Source: Chlamydoabsidia padenii
Taxonomy: Eukaryota > Mucoromycota > Mucoromycetes > Mucorales > Cunninghamellaceae
Assembly: GCA_025330725.1 (NCBI GenBank)
Contig: JAIWND010000012.1
Coordinates: forward strand, 909,181-973,180
DNA length: 64,000 nt
Direction of reading: 5' to 3'
Position 1 is the first letter of the stretch. Each line of letters opens with the position of its first letter. Of the stretch, positions 46,135 to 58,526 are shown in pieces. The position numbers and the translations under genes are program-made. The notes under the pieces are model-generated. The model had not been told where the DNA came from. It ran no database searches and saw nothing but the letters and a program-made list of their open reading frames with translations.

Positions 46135-47631
46135 CTACTTTTTCTTCAAAAAGTCGAATTTACCTTTGCCTTGTTGCTTGGGAGACTTGGTTTCAAGTGG
46201 AGGAGGTGATCGTTGTTGTTGATGATGTGGTTGAGTATCTGTTGGAGAAGGATGTCTAGTCAATTGATTTGGATCTTGTTGATAATAATTGAATTCGACA
46301 CCGACCAAAGTTCGACAGAATTCATGGATCATGGATTTGATGAGTTCATGGCGTCTTTTAGAAGTTTGAGAGACGCTCATAAAAACAGGTGCATCTGTCA
46401 AAGGATTGGTGTAAATCATGGCGTGTTCACGTTCGATATACCCCAATAATACATTCACAGCTGCAAATCTAATTTCATCCGGGTAATGGGTGGTCAATTC
46501 ACCTACATAAAAAATAAAAAATAAAAAGAGAGAGAGAGCATAGTGAGCAAAAGCTTTTGATAAATGTTGATTGTCCTTTCTAGTCCTGCCTGTACTTACC
46601 ACAAGTAGTGATCATTTGGTGATAGCTATCCGTCATCATAAAACGCATATAACTTGATTCCAGTAAAGAGTAAACAGATCGTTTGGCGGTTTCAAAGCAA
46701 TTGTCGACATCTTTTCGTTGTAGCGCCTCTGTAACAACCCTTCGCACCTTATCATCCAAGTTGACTTCAAAATGACTATTCCTGGTCAAATAAGTGTTGA
46801 ATATATGTTGCGCGGTTGCCAGTTGTTGTACTTGAGAGACATATTGGAAGGTTTCATATTGTTCGAGTTCAATAAAAAAGAACTATATATATATATATAT
46901 ATATATAAAAGAGAGTGAGTAAAAGCAGTAGAATCCATCAAGTGATGTACTGTACTTACGAGATTTTCATGACTGTATTCTTCCAAAAGATGATATAAAA
47001 AGTAGCAGAGTGGGACTTTAGATTGTAGTAGTGCCTTGAGACCTTCTTTTTTGATTTCCTTGATACAGATATCATGAGGAATGAATTCGCCAAAAAAGTG
47101 ATCCAGTTTTTTCGATGAGCGGGAGGTCTTGATTCTATACAGAGTGTGGACGTCAAAGTTGGGAGCCGGTAACCCTTGAATGGTCATGATGCTGGAGATG
47201 GATGACGCTCGAGGTCGTTGGCCACCCAAAAAGGATGACATTCTAGTGTTGACTGCTGCTGCTGTTGTTGTTGGAAGTAAACTGGTCGAAGAGTCCATCC
47301 GGGAAGAGAAACGTTGTTGTGTTTCTTGTGAAGGTGCATCAAAGTAAGTGGTAGTGTTTTCCGATAATAATGCTGGTGTCAAAGCAGAACCGTCACTGCC
47401 AAGACTGTTTTCATTAATACTGTTCGGCCGAGAGGATAACGAAGAAGTTTCAAGGGCTTCTTGGACACATTCGGCGGCTATTGATCCTCGTCTTGATTTG
47501 CTGATCGATTTGGGTGTGCGTGGTGATAAAATGTCGTCGTTGAAGGTGGATGCTGTTGCCCCACTAAGATTGATATGAGATGGTCTTCGTCTAGTAGTAA
47601 TAGTAGTACTGGTCGTACGATCAAGCTGCAT
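46135..47631 (-). CDS. RGS-domain protein (G-alpha GTPase accelerator)
   Basis: Three exons in coding order: 46960-47631, 46600-46882, 46135-46502; 440 aa. The first ~170 residues are Ser/Thr-rich with SRPNS and RASSIS phosphorylation-like motifs. Residues about 178-315 are an RGS domain: LDHFFGEFIP, KVPLCYFLYHLLEEYSHENLFF, AQHIFNTYL, EVNLDDKVRRVV, FETAKRSVYSLLESSYMRF. RGS proteins speed GTP hydrolysis by heterotrimeric G-alpha subunits and so terminate signalling at the membrane. A further conserved segment (DEIRFAAVNVLLGYIEREHAM) follows, then a Pro/Gln/Lys-rich tail. No DEP domain or transmembrane helices, unlike Sst2 or Rax1. Confidence 0.88.
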
Positions 47632-48485
47632 AGTACATATAAAAAAGGAAGGAAGGAATAAAAAAGAGAAGAAGAAAAGAATGAGAAAAAAATAAAGGCA
47701 AAAAAGGGGAAATAAAGGATGTCAAACCCCGCTCGACCAGTAGCCGCTGGTGATATCATTTTACTGCACCAATGATTTGATCCCGCCCATCGGTCTCGAA
47801 ACTCCATAAGTGCCTTCATTAGTGTTTAAATCAGCGCACCAATGAATAATAGGATCCATTCAGAGGATTATTTTCATCCTCAACATCATTCATTTGCCTT
47901 GATTCTTTTTTTTTTTTTTTTTCGCCTTTGACAAATTACCAAGAGGGAATCTATGCAGATACTATTCCTCTAACTTGTGTACTATCTAACAAAGTTCAGT
48001 AGTAGGACAAGCCTTCGCTTAAAAGGGAAGGTGAACGTTGCGCTCTTATTGTTTGTTTTTTCCGATATCTCAGCATATGGGCGGACTTTCCTCCTTTCCC
48101 TGAAAAGCACGTGGCAAGTTGCAATGCCGACTTGTTGCGATTAATCCAGTATTGACATTCATGGTGCCATGTACTACTCTCCTTGAGAGGAATCGATTGA
48201 CGGCTCTCCGCTCTGAAACCAAGAGTTTATTCCTGGTTTCTATTAGTGCATATGTATGTAGCATGTTATTGGTTTCAAAGCGGGATCTTAAAATGATCGA
48301 CCAATGAGAGTCAGGTTCCTGTAAATGTAATATAAACAAAGTATATAGATAAACAGATTTTTTATTGGATCAAATAAAATAATAGCATAAAGACACATGA
48401 TGGTAATTGTATATTAAAGGAGGGGTACAGTAAAGCCATTAAAATATCCAGTAACAGGAGCCAGCCAGTTTTGTTTTTTTTCTTG
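47632..48485. other. Intergenic region, RGS promoter and RapGAP 3' side
   Basis: No gene seen. It has three CCAAT strings (near 47767, 47834 and 48298) and CCCGC-type elements at 47721-47732, about 47774-47785 and, inverted, near 48275-48290. Confidence 0.5.
47721..47732 (+). promoter_or_regulatory. Variant of the recurrent element, RGS gene promoter
   Basis: GTCAAACCCCGC, 90 bp upstream of the RGS start codon; ATTTGATCCCGC follows at about 47774 next to a CCAAT. Confidence 0.4.
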
Positions 48486-50092
48486 TCAGTTAAAGAGAAA
48501 TGATTTTGATGTCGATCTTCTTCCGACAACGTTGATCATAAGATTGTCAGCCTTGTAACAAATAGCGTTGTTCTGTGGGTAAGAAGGGACTTGTGAGGAT
48601 ATAGTGCGTGTCGGTATAGGTCCATTCAAAGTTGCCTTGGCCGATGATTTAGCTTTGGCGGCCAAAAAAGACTTTTGAAGGATCGAATTATCTATGGACA
48701 ATAAAGGAAAGTAATTAGAGTCTAGACTGTAGTAATAACATTTCCCATTTACTATTTGATATGCCACCTTGGGCAAGAGAAGATGAAGGAGGACTAGTTT
48801 GATGGAAATGTTGTTGTTTTCCATTATCATCGGCAAGGGGTGTCGTAGGTTCTTCTTTTCCTTTAGATGATCGATGCTGGAATGAAGAGAAGGTGGGTGC
48901 CCGTCGCAAGGCAAAGTTTTTCAAATCCTGCAACATGGTTGATCGTGTAGGTGAAGGTAAAGGCGGTGAAGGTGGTTCGACAAGTGCTGTTGTGGTTGCT
49001 GCTGTTGTTTTTGTATTAGTGGTGGTGGTATCAGGATTTGATCGAATACTTCGAAAAGATCCACGGGACAGTCGATTGGTTGCAGTTGATTTAGGTCGAC
49101 GTTGTGATTGGGATTGTCGTTTTTTGATGTCGAGTGTCATTTTACTTGTTGATGCCTTTCCTTGAACTAGTCCTTTTTCCACAATGCTTTGTAATAGTCC
49201 AGCACGTGCACGATTGTTGGGCACGGAGAAATTGTTACATTTGAGAGCAGCATTTTCGGCGTTGATCACTATTGTACAAATAAGATACCGAAGATTTAGC
49301 CTCCTCTTTCATATTGATACTTTGCTTATACTTACGTTTCAAGGTCAAAAAACGTTGTAGGGCTTTATCGTCGTAAAAGAGAGGTGGGTTCGGTAAAGAT
49401 GGACCAAATTCAGGGACATTGTTTTTTCGTACCACTTCGATCCTATATTCAGATTCCAAATAAAAAGTCATTTAATTCCCTTCTATTTCAGTTGCTTTGT
49501 TATTACTAGGTTACCTCCAAATGCTTTCACCATTGATTGATTCAAGTCGCACCACAATATATACATGCAGGAATTTAGATCGAATTGCTTTTGGATCAAA
49601 GATTTGATTACCCTCCAAGAATACAAGACAGACAATATCTATATAATAATCAAGGTCAGTCAATTTTGAGGGAGAAGGAAGGAAGAAGGGAGACTTACCA
49701 TTTCCAATATATCTTTTCCGTTGTACTTGTTGTTTATCATTTTGGTGATGTGGCATCAAAGGACCTACATGAAACATGATTTCATAGTCATGCCATCGAG
49801 AAACGACAGAAGTATCACCTGTTTCACCAGCTAAGTAAATAACATAGTTAGTATTGTTAATCACACTTTATCATCCCTACTTACTTTTAGTATCCAGTCC
49901 GGCTGCATACCCATCATATCCTTTAAGTGTAATACGATCCCCAATCATGTTCAAAAACCGGTCAAATGCTCGAGTTATACCAGTATTTGAGAACCATTCT
50001 TCTTCAGTTGTTTGGTTATCCTTAATTGTCAAAACACCAAATTTGTAAGCAGGTGGTACCTATGTTGATCAGCCGGGAGTTTTAGTAAAAAG

Positions 50093-50124
<32 letters not shown>

Positions 50125-50828
50125 TGTCAGTAAAAGGTACAGATCAAACAATGAATATATACGCACAATCACATTCTTCTGCATCATCATCATCCCCCCC
50201 CTCTTTTTTTTTTTTTGTTGCTGTCGTTGTTTCTTGTTGTCAAATGTTACCTACCTCTATTTCATCCAAATGTAGTAGTTCCTTTTCGAGATGACTTGTC
50301 CTTGTGGCAGTTGAAGTCAAATGAATGGCTTTGTTTGTATCCAATTCAGGGCATACTGAAGAGATTGCCGCCATCATCATATCTTGTTGTTGGTATGAAT
50401 TCCTAGTCAACGGTTGTCCTCGAATCAATCGCTGTTGTTTACTTGATTTATGCCCTTCTTCTTTGGTTTGATAGTCTTGAATTTGAGTATGAGATACAAG
50501 ATATCGCTTCGTCGCATACTATCAACGGAGGATAAAATCCCCCGAATGCAAAAAGGTTAGATCAGAAGTTCTTTATTCTATTCTACTCTGTTTGTACCTT
50601 TGGGTGACGAATGATGAGACGATATTGACTTGCGGCGGGAGTGGCGTGGTTACTGTTGGAAAGTGGTATCGTTTCTTCAATGAGCGATACAGCAGCATAC
50701 ATGGACGGTGTACAAGAATTGTTGGTTTTGTTGATAGGAATGAAAAGAGTGACATGGTCGTTTCCACAAAAGTATTGACGAAACCAGCGAGTGGTGTGAT
50801 CAAGATGGTTAGGCCATAAAGAATCCAT
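48486..50828 (-). CDS. Rap/Ran-GAP domain protein (small GTPase activator)
   Basis: Eight exons in coding order: 50598-50828, 50255-50518, 49885-50059, 49699-49830, 49515-49638, 49336-49442, 48753-49268, 48486-48691; 584 aa. Residues about 165-340 match the RapGAP catalytic domain: KFGVLTIKDNQTTEEEWFSN, FLNMIGDRITLKGYDGYAAGLDT, RWHDYEIMFHVGPLMP, NDKQQVQRKRYIGNDIVCLVFLEG, FLHVYIVVR. The NDKQQ...RK.YIGND stretch carries the Asn-thumb region that drives GTP hydrolysis by Rap/Rheb-type GTPases. The tail is Ser/Arg-rich with a Lys/Gln-rich basic patch. The start is uncertain: the first ATG of the second transcribed exon (50828) is used because the upstream ATG exon at 51025-51148 joins to an immediate in-frame stop. 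Confidence 0.85.
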
Positions 50829-51344
50829 ATCAGGTGAAGTGACTAGACATGATTGTTCTTGAGTGTAAGAAGACGGCGTTTCGTTAGTGTCGACCAGTTT
50901 GGCTGATTTGTAAAATGTAGGTTCGAGTGGTGTCAGAATATGTAGAAATTACTACAATCAATAAAAATAAGGGAAGGGGGGGAAGTGAAAGAAAGAAGAA
51001 CGAAAAAGGGTGGGGAGGAAATTACTTTATTTAAAATCCCCAGACTATCGGAGTTTGATTGTCGGGTGTTCATTGCATGTATTGACATCCTCTGAACGGG
51101 ATCAAAGCTATCTAGTAAAAGTGACAAACATTCTTTTACAGTAGGCAATGTATATATAGACGAATTATAATTGCATTCAGTGCATTATTAACAACAAGTA
51201 TGATTAGATATCTATTGTAACAGTTTATTTTATTGATGACGTTAATAAATAAAAATAGGATGCAAAGTGTCGATAGGTGGTATGTATATATGTATGAGCA
51301 TAAAGAGACTATCTACAAGGGGTGGTAATAAACTATCCAAATTA
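50829..51344. other. 5' region of the RapGAP gene with candidate spliced uORF
   Basis: On the bottom strand an ATG at 51148 opens 41 codons (MPTVKECLSLLLDS...) ending at a GTAATT donor. Splicing to the following TTGTAG acceptor (about 50954) puts TAA as the next codon, which would make it an upstream ORF. It may instead be the true N-terminus with a splice site I have missed. The promoter lies beyond 51148. Confidence 0.35.
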
Positions 51345-51492
51345 TTATGAGGAGTGATCCCGTGATACTAGGCGGAATGACTTGTAGAACTGTCCTTTTT
51401 CATATCCATCGTCCTTCTTCTTTACTTGACCTTCAAATAGTCGTTTGATACTTCGTTTTGGTTTCTTTTCGACATCTTCTTCATCAGACCTA

Positions 51493-51529
<37 letters not shown>

Positions 51530-52639
51530 AAGTGACAAAGTATAGCATAGGATGATGATGACTTACCATTCACAGAGACTTGATTTCTCCATACGATTAG
51601 TGATTGTTTTCCAACTGAAGCGAATAATGCTAGGGAAGCCAAAGAACGGAGTTTCATTTCCATCCAACCAAGCAACTGTATTAGGATCTAATAGGAATAT
51701 GTTTGATTAGTATCTTTGTATATATGTCAATTCGTAAGACTTACCTGATGGATAACCTGAGCCGAATTCCTTTGAGATATGATCCAATTCAGTTTCCGTC
51801 CAGATCCAGCCCTGGACAATTTGATCCCGTGTCACTTTTGCGCAGATACTAGCAGCACTTACAATAGGGTATAATGCATCTGCTTTAGGTTCCACTGTAA
51901 TCGATATACCAGGGAAGTATCTAGATAGCTTTTCTTGATAAGATCCTGAAGGTCCAACTGGATCGACATAAATCTAATAAAAGAAGAAGAAAATATTAGT
52001 ACTAGTTACTACATGTCTCTTTCCCTCCTGTGGTTATACATTAGCTCGATTATTACCTCTGTCAGATTTACTTTGCTATCAATAACAAGACTAATCAATT
52101 CCATAGTAGCATCATGAGCTAGTTGATTCAAGTTGACGGGATTAACACTGTAAGAAGTATAAAGAAACTAAGTTGACCATTTCCTTTTTTTTTTTTTGTT
52201 GTTGTTGTTATCTGCCCTTTTACCGATTAAACATATTAGTCGAGATATCCTGAGGAGAGATCACCTTGACAGCCCAACCAACATAGTCTTGACTGTCTTG
52301 AATGATCTTGGCCAATGCTAGTCGTTTTTCGTGGGTCAGTTTCTTTGAATCTATATGACAATAAAAGACACATTATTTACCATCAAAGAGTTCTTGTTTC
52401 TTACCATCAAATCCTAGTTTTTTGAATTCTTCATATCTTGATAAAGGGCAGAAACTAACTGCATACACCATTGGACCAAGACAAGGACCACGACCGGCTT
52501 CGTCCACACCCAACACGCAAGGTTCGTTCACTTTGTTTGGCAGATTAGGAATGAGGCTGGTAGGGACTGGATGGAGATAAGTATAGGATTTTGTAATAGG
52601 TAGCTTGACAGAAGGTAAAGTAGTAGAGTCTATTTCCAT
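51345..52639 (-). CDS. RNH201: Ribonuclease H2 catalytic subunit A
   Basis: Six exons in coding order: 52405-52639, 52224-52350, 52057-52147, 51745-51973, 51567-51687, 51345-51489; 315 aa. It removes ribonucleotides from DNA and RNA from RNA/DNA hybrids in the nucleus as part of the three-subunit RNase H2. Motifs are unmistakable: [20 protein letters not shown] (first catalytic Asp-Glu), [17 protein letters not shown] (Asp) and [12 protein letters not shown], followed by SGYPSDPNT, the tyrosine-bearing GYPSD motif. The start at 52639 is the first in-frame ATG before a poly-A run. The last intron contains a ~32-bp T tract (coding strand). The Lys/Glu-rich tail ([18 protein letters not shown]) is typical. 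Confidence 0.96.
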
Positions 52640-52871
52640 TTCAGTAACGGCAATTTTGGTGAACAAGTAAAAAAAAAAAAAAAAAAAAAAAAGAGGAGGA
52701 AGAGATACGATCGCGATCAAAAGGGGCAAGGAAAAAAAAAAAAAACTTTTATGAAACCAGGCGGTACTTGAAAATCATTTTCCCTTTGTTCCCGCCGCCC
52801 TCACCCTGCACATACACACTCTTTCTCTTTTTTGTTTTTTTTTTTTTCTTTTTACCCCACCTTTTGTGATC
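52640..52871. promoter_or_regulatory. Bidirectional promoter of RNase H2A and the mitochondrial gene
   Basis: 232 bp between divergent start codons. A/T tracts flank a core with GGTACTTGAAAATCATTTTCCC (listed here in part: ACTTGAAAATC) and TTCCCGCCGCC near 52788-52800. Confidence 0.45.
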
Positions 52872-53607
52872 ATGGCTATCTCCACTAAACTCGGTATTTT
52901 CATGCAACGATATACAATGACACCTACTTTACGAATAGTATCTACAACCATGCGACCTTTTACAACTGGGCACCTGGGCACTCGCTCACTTTTACGACAA
53001 CACACCTTGAAACATCATCAACTACAACAACGATCAATGGCTACGATTCAAACCACCACCGATGTAGCTTCGGCCTCTTACCACTTTAAGAAACAAAAGC
53101 ATTTACCTTACTTTTTGGAGTATCTCATGTGGGTGGTATTTGGCTCCGAGTGCTTACATTTGATCTGGATCAAGTCAGACTACAAGGAATACAAGGAACA
53201 CGCACAACACAAGATCGCCCTCTTTAAAGAACTAATAACACTCTTGGAATCCAACTCGCCTGTACCTGACTCGCTACGTGAAGAAATCAGAATGGTGATG
53301 CTGGATGAAAAGTTCAACAAACAACTATATCAAGATACAGACATTGAAGACGACTATTTGGAAAAATGTAAGTGAAGAAGGGGGATATGTGATGATCATG
53401 ATATAGCTAATTACTATCTTTTTTTTTTTTTTGTGTGTGTGTGTCGATGGGTGGGGAATTATAGTAATCGCAGCATCAGAAGAAGCTGACCGAGTCAAGA
53501 CAAATCCTGTCTCATCTGATACCAGTACCACATCAACAACACCCACTGATGAACATACCAAGACGACTGACAAGGGTCCTAAGAAAAAACTTACATTTAT
53601 TATATAG
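52872..53607 (+). CDS. Probable mitochondrial inner-membrane protein, unknown function
   Basis: Two exons: 52872-53367 and 53465-53607; 212 aa. The first ~55 residues are rich in Arg, His, Thr and Met with almost no acidic residue (MAISTKLGIFMQRYTMTPTL, then R-rich), a strong mitochondrial targeting signal. One membrane segment is likely at about 77-97 (LPYFLEYLMWVVFGSECLHL), followed by a charged helix (YKEYKEHAQHKIALFKELITLLE) and an acidic, Thr-rich tail ending KKKLTFII. I do not recognise the family. A role in respiratory-complex assembly would fit this topology but is inference only. The ATG at 52872 is preferred because it begins the targeting sequence. Confidence 0.65.
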
Positions 53608-53765
53608 ACACCTCACTAGTTATAGATTGTATACTTTAAATAAAAATGTTATCACTTTAGACACACACATATACACATACACAAATTGGCCCATGTATTG
53701 ATATTTTATATTGGTTTGAAGACTGTTTATTTGTACCAAGTAATATAATAAAAAAGAGGGGTTCT

Positions 53766-56426
53766 TTATTGAAGGACAAAATCACTAAATCTAAGGTCTG
53801 ATTCTTCGCATAACCAGTTCATCCACCGTTTTAAGAATCCACCGTCCATTCGAGAAGAAGTATTAGAGTTACCGCCTTTATTTCCAGCCAATGTTTCCGT
53901 ATCACATATCACACATAAATGTCGTTTTGCCCGAGTCATGGCCACTATGTACATACAATGATATAAAAAAAAGGGGGGGAGGTCAGTTGAAGGAATTGAT
54001 TCTTCTTCTTTTTCTTACCATTCAAACGCCGCTTTTCCTGCAAAAAGCCTACTTCACCAACATCATTAGATCGCACCAGAGACAACAAGATGGCTTCCTT
54101 TTCCCGACCCTGGAAACCATCGACTGTACCGATTTCTATTAAAGGCCACTTGTCCCTGACATCACGGACTAAACGAGACACTTGAGCAGCATAAGGTGTA
54201 ATGATACCAATCTGTTCCTGGGTTAATCCATCTTCTAATAGAGCCTCCACGTGATGCACCGCCAGAGAAACTTCCAGTTCGTTTGCCTTGCTTTGGTCGT
54301 CTAGTGAATCATCGTCTGTTACTTCATGGCCCAATCCTGTATCACTAGTATCCAAGAGCACCACCGGGACTTCTGTGTTTTCAGTCAAGGTCACATCGGG
54401 TAAATCCTTCAAAAGATGACTTGCCACGCTTTCGTCCGCCACCAACAAGTTGGCGTAGAGTTCTTTGGAGCTGAATTCCATAATTTTCTGGTGCATTCGA
54501 TACTGTATCATTAACATCCTCTTTATACTATTTCCATGCATAGCGAGCAGTCGATCAAATAGGGTGGTTGATAGATCCAAAGTGGTCGATAATCCGCCTT
54601 TACTGCTGCTTTTCTTTGCTGTTTTCGTAAGTTTGGTGGGTGTTTTAATGGTGGGTGGAAGCTGTAGATGATCACCTGCCTATAATCATAAAAGAGTTGG
54701 TAATGATGATGAGAGTAGATTACTGGAAGGCTTACCAAGATAGCCCTTTGACCTTTTTGTAAAGCGATCCAACATTCGGCTATAAAGAGTTTAAAATAAA
54801 AGAAGAGCAAATAAGCAATCTATCGGATCCTACTACTGTTTTCCTTTTACCTTCAAGTGCTTGAGTTGCTTCATCGATGATCACAATATCGAATTCACGC
54901 TTCATCATAGTCCTACTTCCACATCTAAGGAGAGAGAGATGAGTTAGAGTAATGAATGATTCCTTTATTCTTCTTTTTTTTTTTTTTCCTTTTTACCCGT
55001 TTAATGTGGAGAGTACGACTTGAGCACCTGAGATAACTTCATCCACCACTTTTCGTTCCCGCACCCTATAGTCCTTTCTGAGTTCCTTGATTTGTCCATA
55101 AAGCAACCTTCGTTCCGCCCTGTTTTTAGATTTGCCGATTTTGCCCAAAGTATCATCCATTTCTTTACGGACATCAGCTACTATTTTTCCGGAATCGCAT
55201 GTTCTTGTGATGACATCCAGAGAGTGCTCCAATACAGTAGGAAGAATACGAGCAGGATGACCAACACGTACAAGATTCATACGATGTCGTGCAAGGCGCT
55301 CAACCAAATTGTCTAAACAAAGTCCAATTAGTACATCCCTTGTTCTTTTTTTGGGGAGGGTCATTCTGTAGTTTACATACCTACGGATACATTGGAAGGA
55401 CCACAAACGAGAACCTTTTTGTTTTGCTTGACCGAGAATTGTCGAATGATTTCAACCAAAGTATATGTTTTACCGGTCTAAAGACAAGACAGATTATTAA
55501 AAAAGAGATGATTGGTTAGGAATGCTTCATTTACTTTTTCTTTTTATACTATTTTGCTTTTACCCCCGGAGGACCATGAATCAGAGAGATATCTTGAGCG
55601 CCCAATGCAAACCGCACCGCATCCCTTTGAGAATCATTCAGAGTAGTATCAAAAAATTCCAGATCAGGCACATCCTCCACCGTTGCAGGTTTCTGTTGTC
55701 CTAACAATACTTGAGTCATTCGAGAAGATCCGCCTATTGCAGTAACCTTTAATTGTTCCAGTCCCTTGATCATTCGTTCATATGTTACATTGTTGGCCAG
55801 TTTGATACTATCAAATGAAATGGGTCAGTATAAATGTTCTTTTTTTTTTTTTTTTTTCTTTATTTCTACTTACATTTGACACTTGTCTTGTACTTCGGGT
55901 GGTAAATCTTCATCCATATCTTGAGACAAAGCCAAAGTGATCCTAGTGTCGGTGACGCGTAATACCACTCCAGACCATGGTGCTGCTTTCTTGCTAGGTT
56001 TATCTTTTTTGTATTCGTCCAGTCCAACAATATCGCCAGTGGTAATCTTGTGAGTAGGGAAGGTGGGGATCTGTTTGTTGGATAGGCCGAGTTCGAGATC
56101 TATTAAACTTGTAGGAATGGCAAGTAGTCTGTTAGTTACCCCCACTTTCACCCACTTCATCAAACAGCCATATAACTATTTTACCTTTTTCCACCAAGAC
56201 CAGTACGCATGGCTTCGGTACATATAGAAGAAGCATTAGTTTAGTAAAAGACCAATCAAGAGATGTTCCTTTTTTTTTTACCTGTGACCCGAAGTCCAAG
56301 TAGTGCCATACCACGTTTTTGAAGTTGAATGGGTGAATAAGACGAGAGGAGTTTCTGGGTATCTTCAACATCGATTCGCTTTTCTTCTTGTACAAGCTGC
56401 ACCTGGTGATCAATGAATTCTTCCAT
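53766..56426 (-). CDS. SF1B DNA/RNA helicase, SMUBP-2/Hcs1 family
   Basis: Ten exons in coding order: 56282-56426, 56185-56212, 55874-56128, 55564-55807, 55381-55477, 54997-55312, 54851-54924, 54736-54779, 54019-54679, 53766-53944; 680 aa. All Upf1-like helicase motifs are present: QRDAVRFAL (Q-like), HGPPGTGKTYTLVEII (Walker A, split by an intron between GPPG and TGKT), CGPSNVSVDNLVERL (Ia), VIIDEATQALE (Walker B), GDHLQLPPT (III), MLMIQYRMH (IV), IGTVDGFQGREKEAI (V) and VAMTRAKRHL (VI). The N-terminal half carries the beta-barrel seen in IGHMBP2, and the length fits yeast Hcs1 (DNA polymerase alpha-associated helicase A). There is no R3H or zinc finger at the C-terminus. Exon 2 is only 28 nt. 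Acts in nucleus or on ribosomes by homology. Confidence 0.93.
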
Positions 56427-56523
56427 TTTGTAAAGTGTTGAAAAGAAGAGAAGAAAAAATGCGTTTTACAAAAGGCGCCCTAGAAATAGTCGCTCCGTCG
56501 GAATTTCAATTGATCAATTCTAA

Positions 56524-56724
56524 TTAGTCGAATCCCGCAAACTGTTTCGAAAAAGCAGATTCAATTGACATTTTCGGTAAAAAGGCAGCCCTATAAAATA
56601 GTAAATGACTAATGTCAAAAGCATGAACTACTAAATGGTGTGTTATCGTTACTTTTTCCGCAAGTCGATTTGGGAGACCCTTCCAGCTGTGGCGGCGTTT
56701 AAATATTAACGAAGACATTTGCAT
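56524..56724 (-). CDS. Possible 66-aa small ORF, unknown
   Basis: Uninterrupted bottom-strand frame starting MQMSSLIFKRRHSWKGLPNR, basic at the N-terminus, ending SAFSKQFAGFD. It overlaps the helicase promoter and its last codons are the TCGAATCCCGC element itself. A basic start would suit a small mitochondrial or ribosomal protein, but there is no family match and it may be chance. Confidence 0.2.
   Translation of the reverse strand: MQMSSLIFKRRHSWKGLPNRLAEKVTITHHLVVHAFDISHLLFYRAAFLPKMSIESAFSKQFAGFD
56528..56538 (+). promoter_or_regulatory. Variant of the recurrent element, helicase promoter
   Basis: TCGAATCCCGC, 102 bp upstream of the helicase start, opposite sense. Confidence 0.35.
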
Positions 56725-56872
56725 GAAGACATCACATAAATCAATGACAAGTTGGATTTTATTTATAAAGAATCAAAGACGGTGAATTAATAATAAAGAG
56801 AAAGGACTAACTACAATATAGAAGACAACAAAGCAATCTATCAAAGAAACTAACTACATAAATTGATCGATA

Positions 56873-58526
56873 CTATTGATAAGGACATGGTAGGATTTTG
56901 CCTTGACAGTTGCCAAAGCCAATACGGTAACCTTCAGTAGAATCGCAATAACCAGTCAAGTTAATTTCATCACCATCTTGTAAGAATACACGTTCGACAC
57001 CATCTTCTAATGTAAGCTTTTTTGTTCCGTTCCAAGTTAATTCCAAGAAGGATCCATATTCAGATTCAGCCTATGAAAAGAAGACGTTAAGATCATCCAT
57101 TTCCCCCTCTTTTTTTTTTTTCTCTCTTTTCAAATGCTAACTCTATACTTACAGGTCCAGAGATAGTACCAGTACCGCACATGTCACCGGCACGCATGTT
57201 GCAACCGTTTACCGTATGATGAGCCAATTGTTGAGTAACAGACCAATACATGTGTTTGAGATTTGAAGTGGCGACAGTTTGGTATTTTGCAGATTCCGAA
57301 GCTAAAAAGAAGCATAAAAGAAAAGAGTGAGGGAGTATATTAATGGTTATTGCTGCTGTTTGATCAGATACCTCGTTATAAATTTAAATACTTACGTTTC
57401 AATTGCACTTCGAGTTTGATATCATAAGCAGAAGGCTTTGACTCCTTCAAGTAAGGCAAAGGTTCGGGAGAAGTTTGAGAAGGACCATCCACCAAAAAAG
57501 GTTCAAGAGCATCCATAGTGACAATCCAGGGTGAGATGGTGGTACCAAAGTTTTTACCCAAGAATGGGCCCAAAGGAACATATTCCCAAGCTTGAATATC
57601 ACGAGCACTCCAATCATTCATAATGACCATACCAAAGATGTGATCCTTGGCATCATCCACTTCAATCCTACTACCTAGTTTGTTTCCAGTACCGACAAAC
57701 CAACCCTAAAAATTTAATCATGTTATTAAAATCAAAACCACTCTTAATTTTACTTACCACTTCAAGTTCGATATCAAGTTTTGCACTAGGGGCAAAAATA
57801 GGTTTTGTCTTATCAGCAGGAGTTATACGTTGGCCAGAAGGACGCACAATGTCGGTACCAGACACCACAACAGAGGAAGCACGACCATGATAGCCAACAG
57901 GGATATGGAGCCAATTGGGTTGTAAAGCATTATCCTTACCACGGAACATAATGCCGACATTAGTAGCATGTTCACGGGAGCAGTAAAAGTCAGTATAGTC
58001 ACCAATTTGCGCAGGTAAGTAGAGTTTTGCAGAGGATTGAGGGACAAAGGCTCGAGCACGAAGTTGTTGATTATCCCGTAGTTGAGGCTCATTGGTACTA
58101 AGTAACTTTTGGAGTTGCGCACGAGTATTCTTCCAAACAGGTCGACCTAATTCCATACAGCCATTCAAGGTTGCCTAACAAAGATAATCGAGTGAGTAGT
58201 TGATATCTAGTCCCATATTCCCTTCCCTCCCCTCCTTAATTACCTGAGCAAACACTTTATCAGCATCTTCTAAACCTTGAATACCATTAAAAAGGCCAGC
58301 TTTTGCAAGTTCAGACAAGTCAAGGATTTGATCACCAATAGCGGTACCCACACGAGGTTGGGACTAGACAACATTTTTAAAAAAAAGTTAGACGATCAAG
58401 GTTTCCCCTGCCCCTATTTTGTAGATTAGCTATTACCTTTTCAGCAGTTGAGAAGACACCATATGGAAGGTTTTGAATAGGGAAGTGAGAGTCTTTGGAT
58501 ACTTCAATAAAGCTAGTGAGAGACAT
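56873..58526 (-). CDS. FAH: Fumarylacetoacetase
   Basis: Six exons in coding order: 58437-58526, 58244-58363, 57758-58174, 57396-57705, 57153-57301, 56873-57070; 427 aa. It hydrolyses fumarylacetoacetate to fumarate and acetoacetate, the last step of tyrosine and phenylalanine catabolism, in the cytosol. Family marks in order: [46 protein letters not shown] (metal ligand Asp and catalytic His), [59 protein letters not shown] (metal-binding Asp), [16 protein letters not shown] and ILPC. Length equals animal FAH. No other tyrosine-pathway gene is in the window. Confidence 0.97.

Larger units (their letters stand above)
56427..56872. other. Intergenic region, helicase promoter
   Basis: 446 bp between the helicase start and the fumarylacetoacetase stop. 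It contains TCGAATCCCGC at 56528-56538 (102 bp before the helicase ATG) and a 66-codon bottom-strand ORF (listed separately). Confidence 0.5.
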
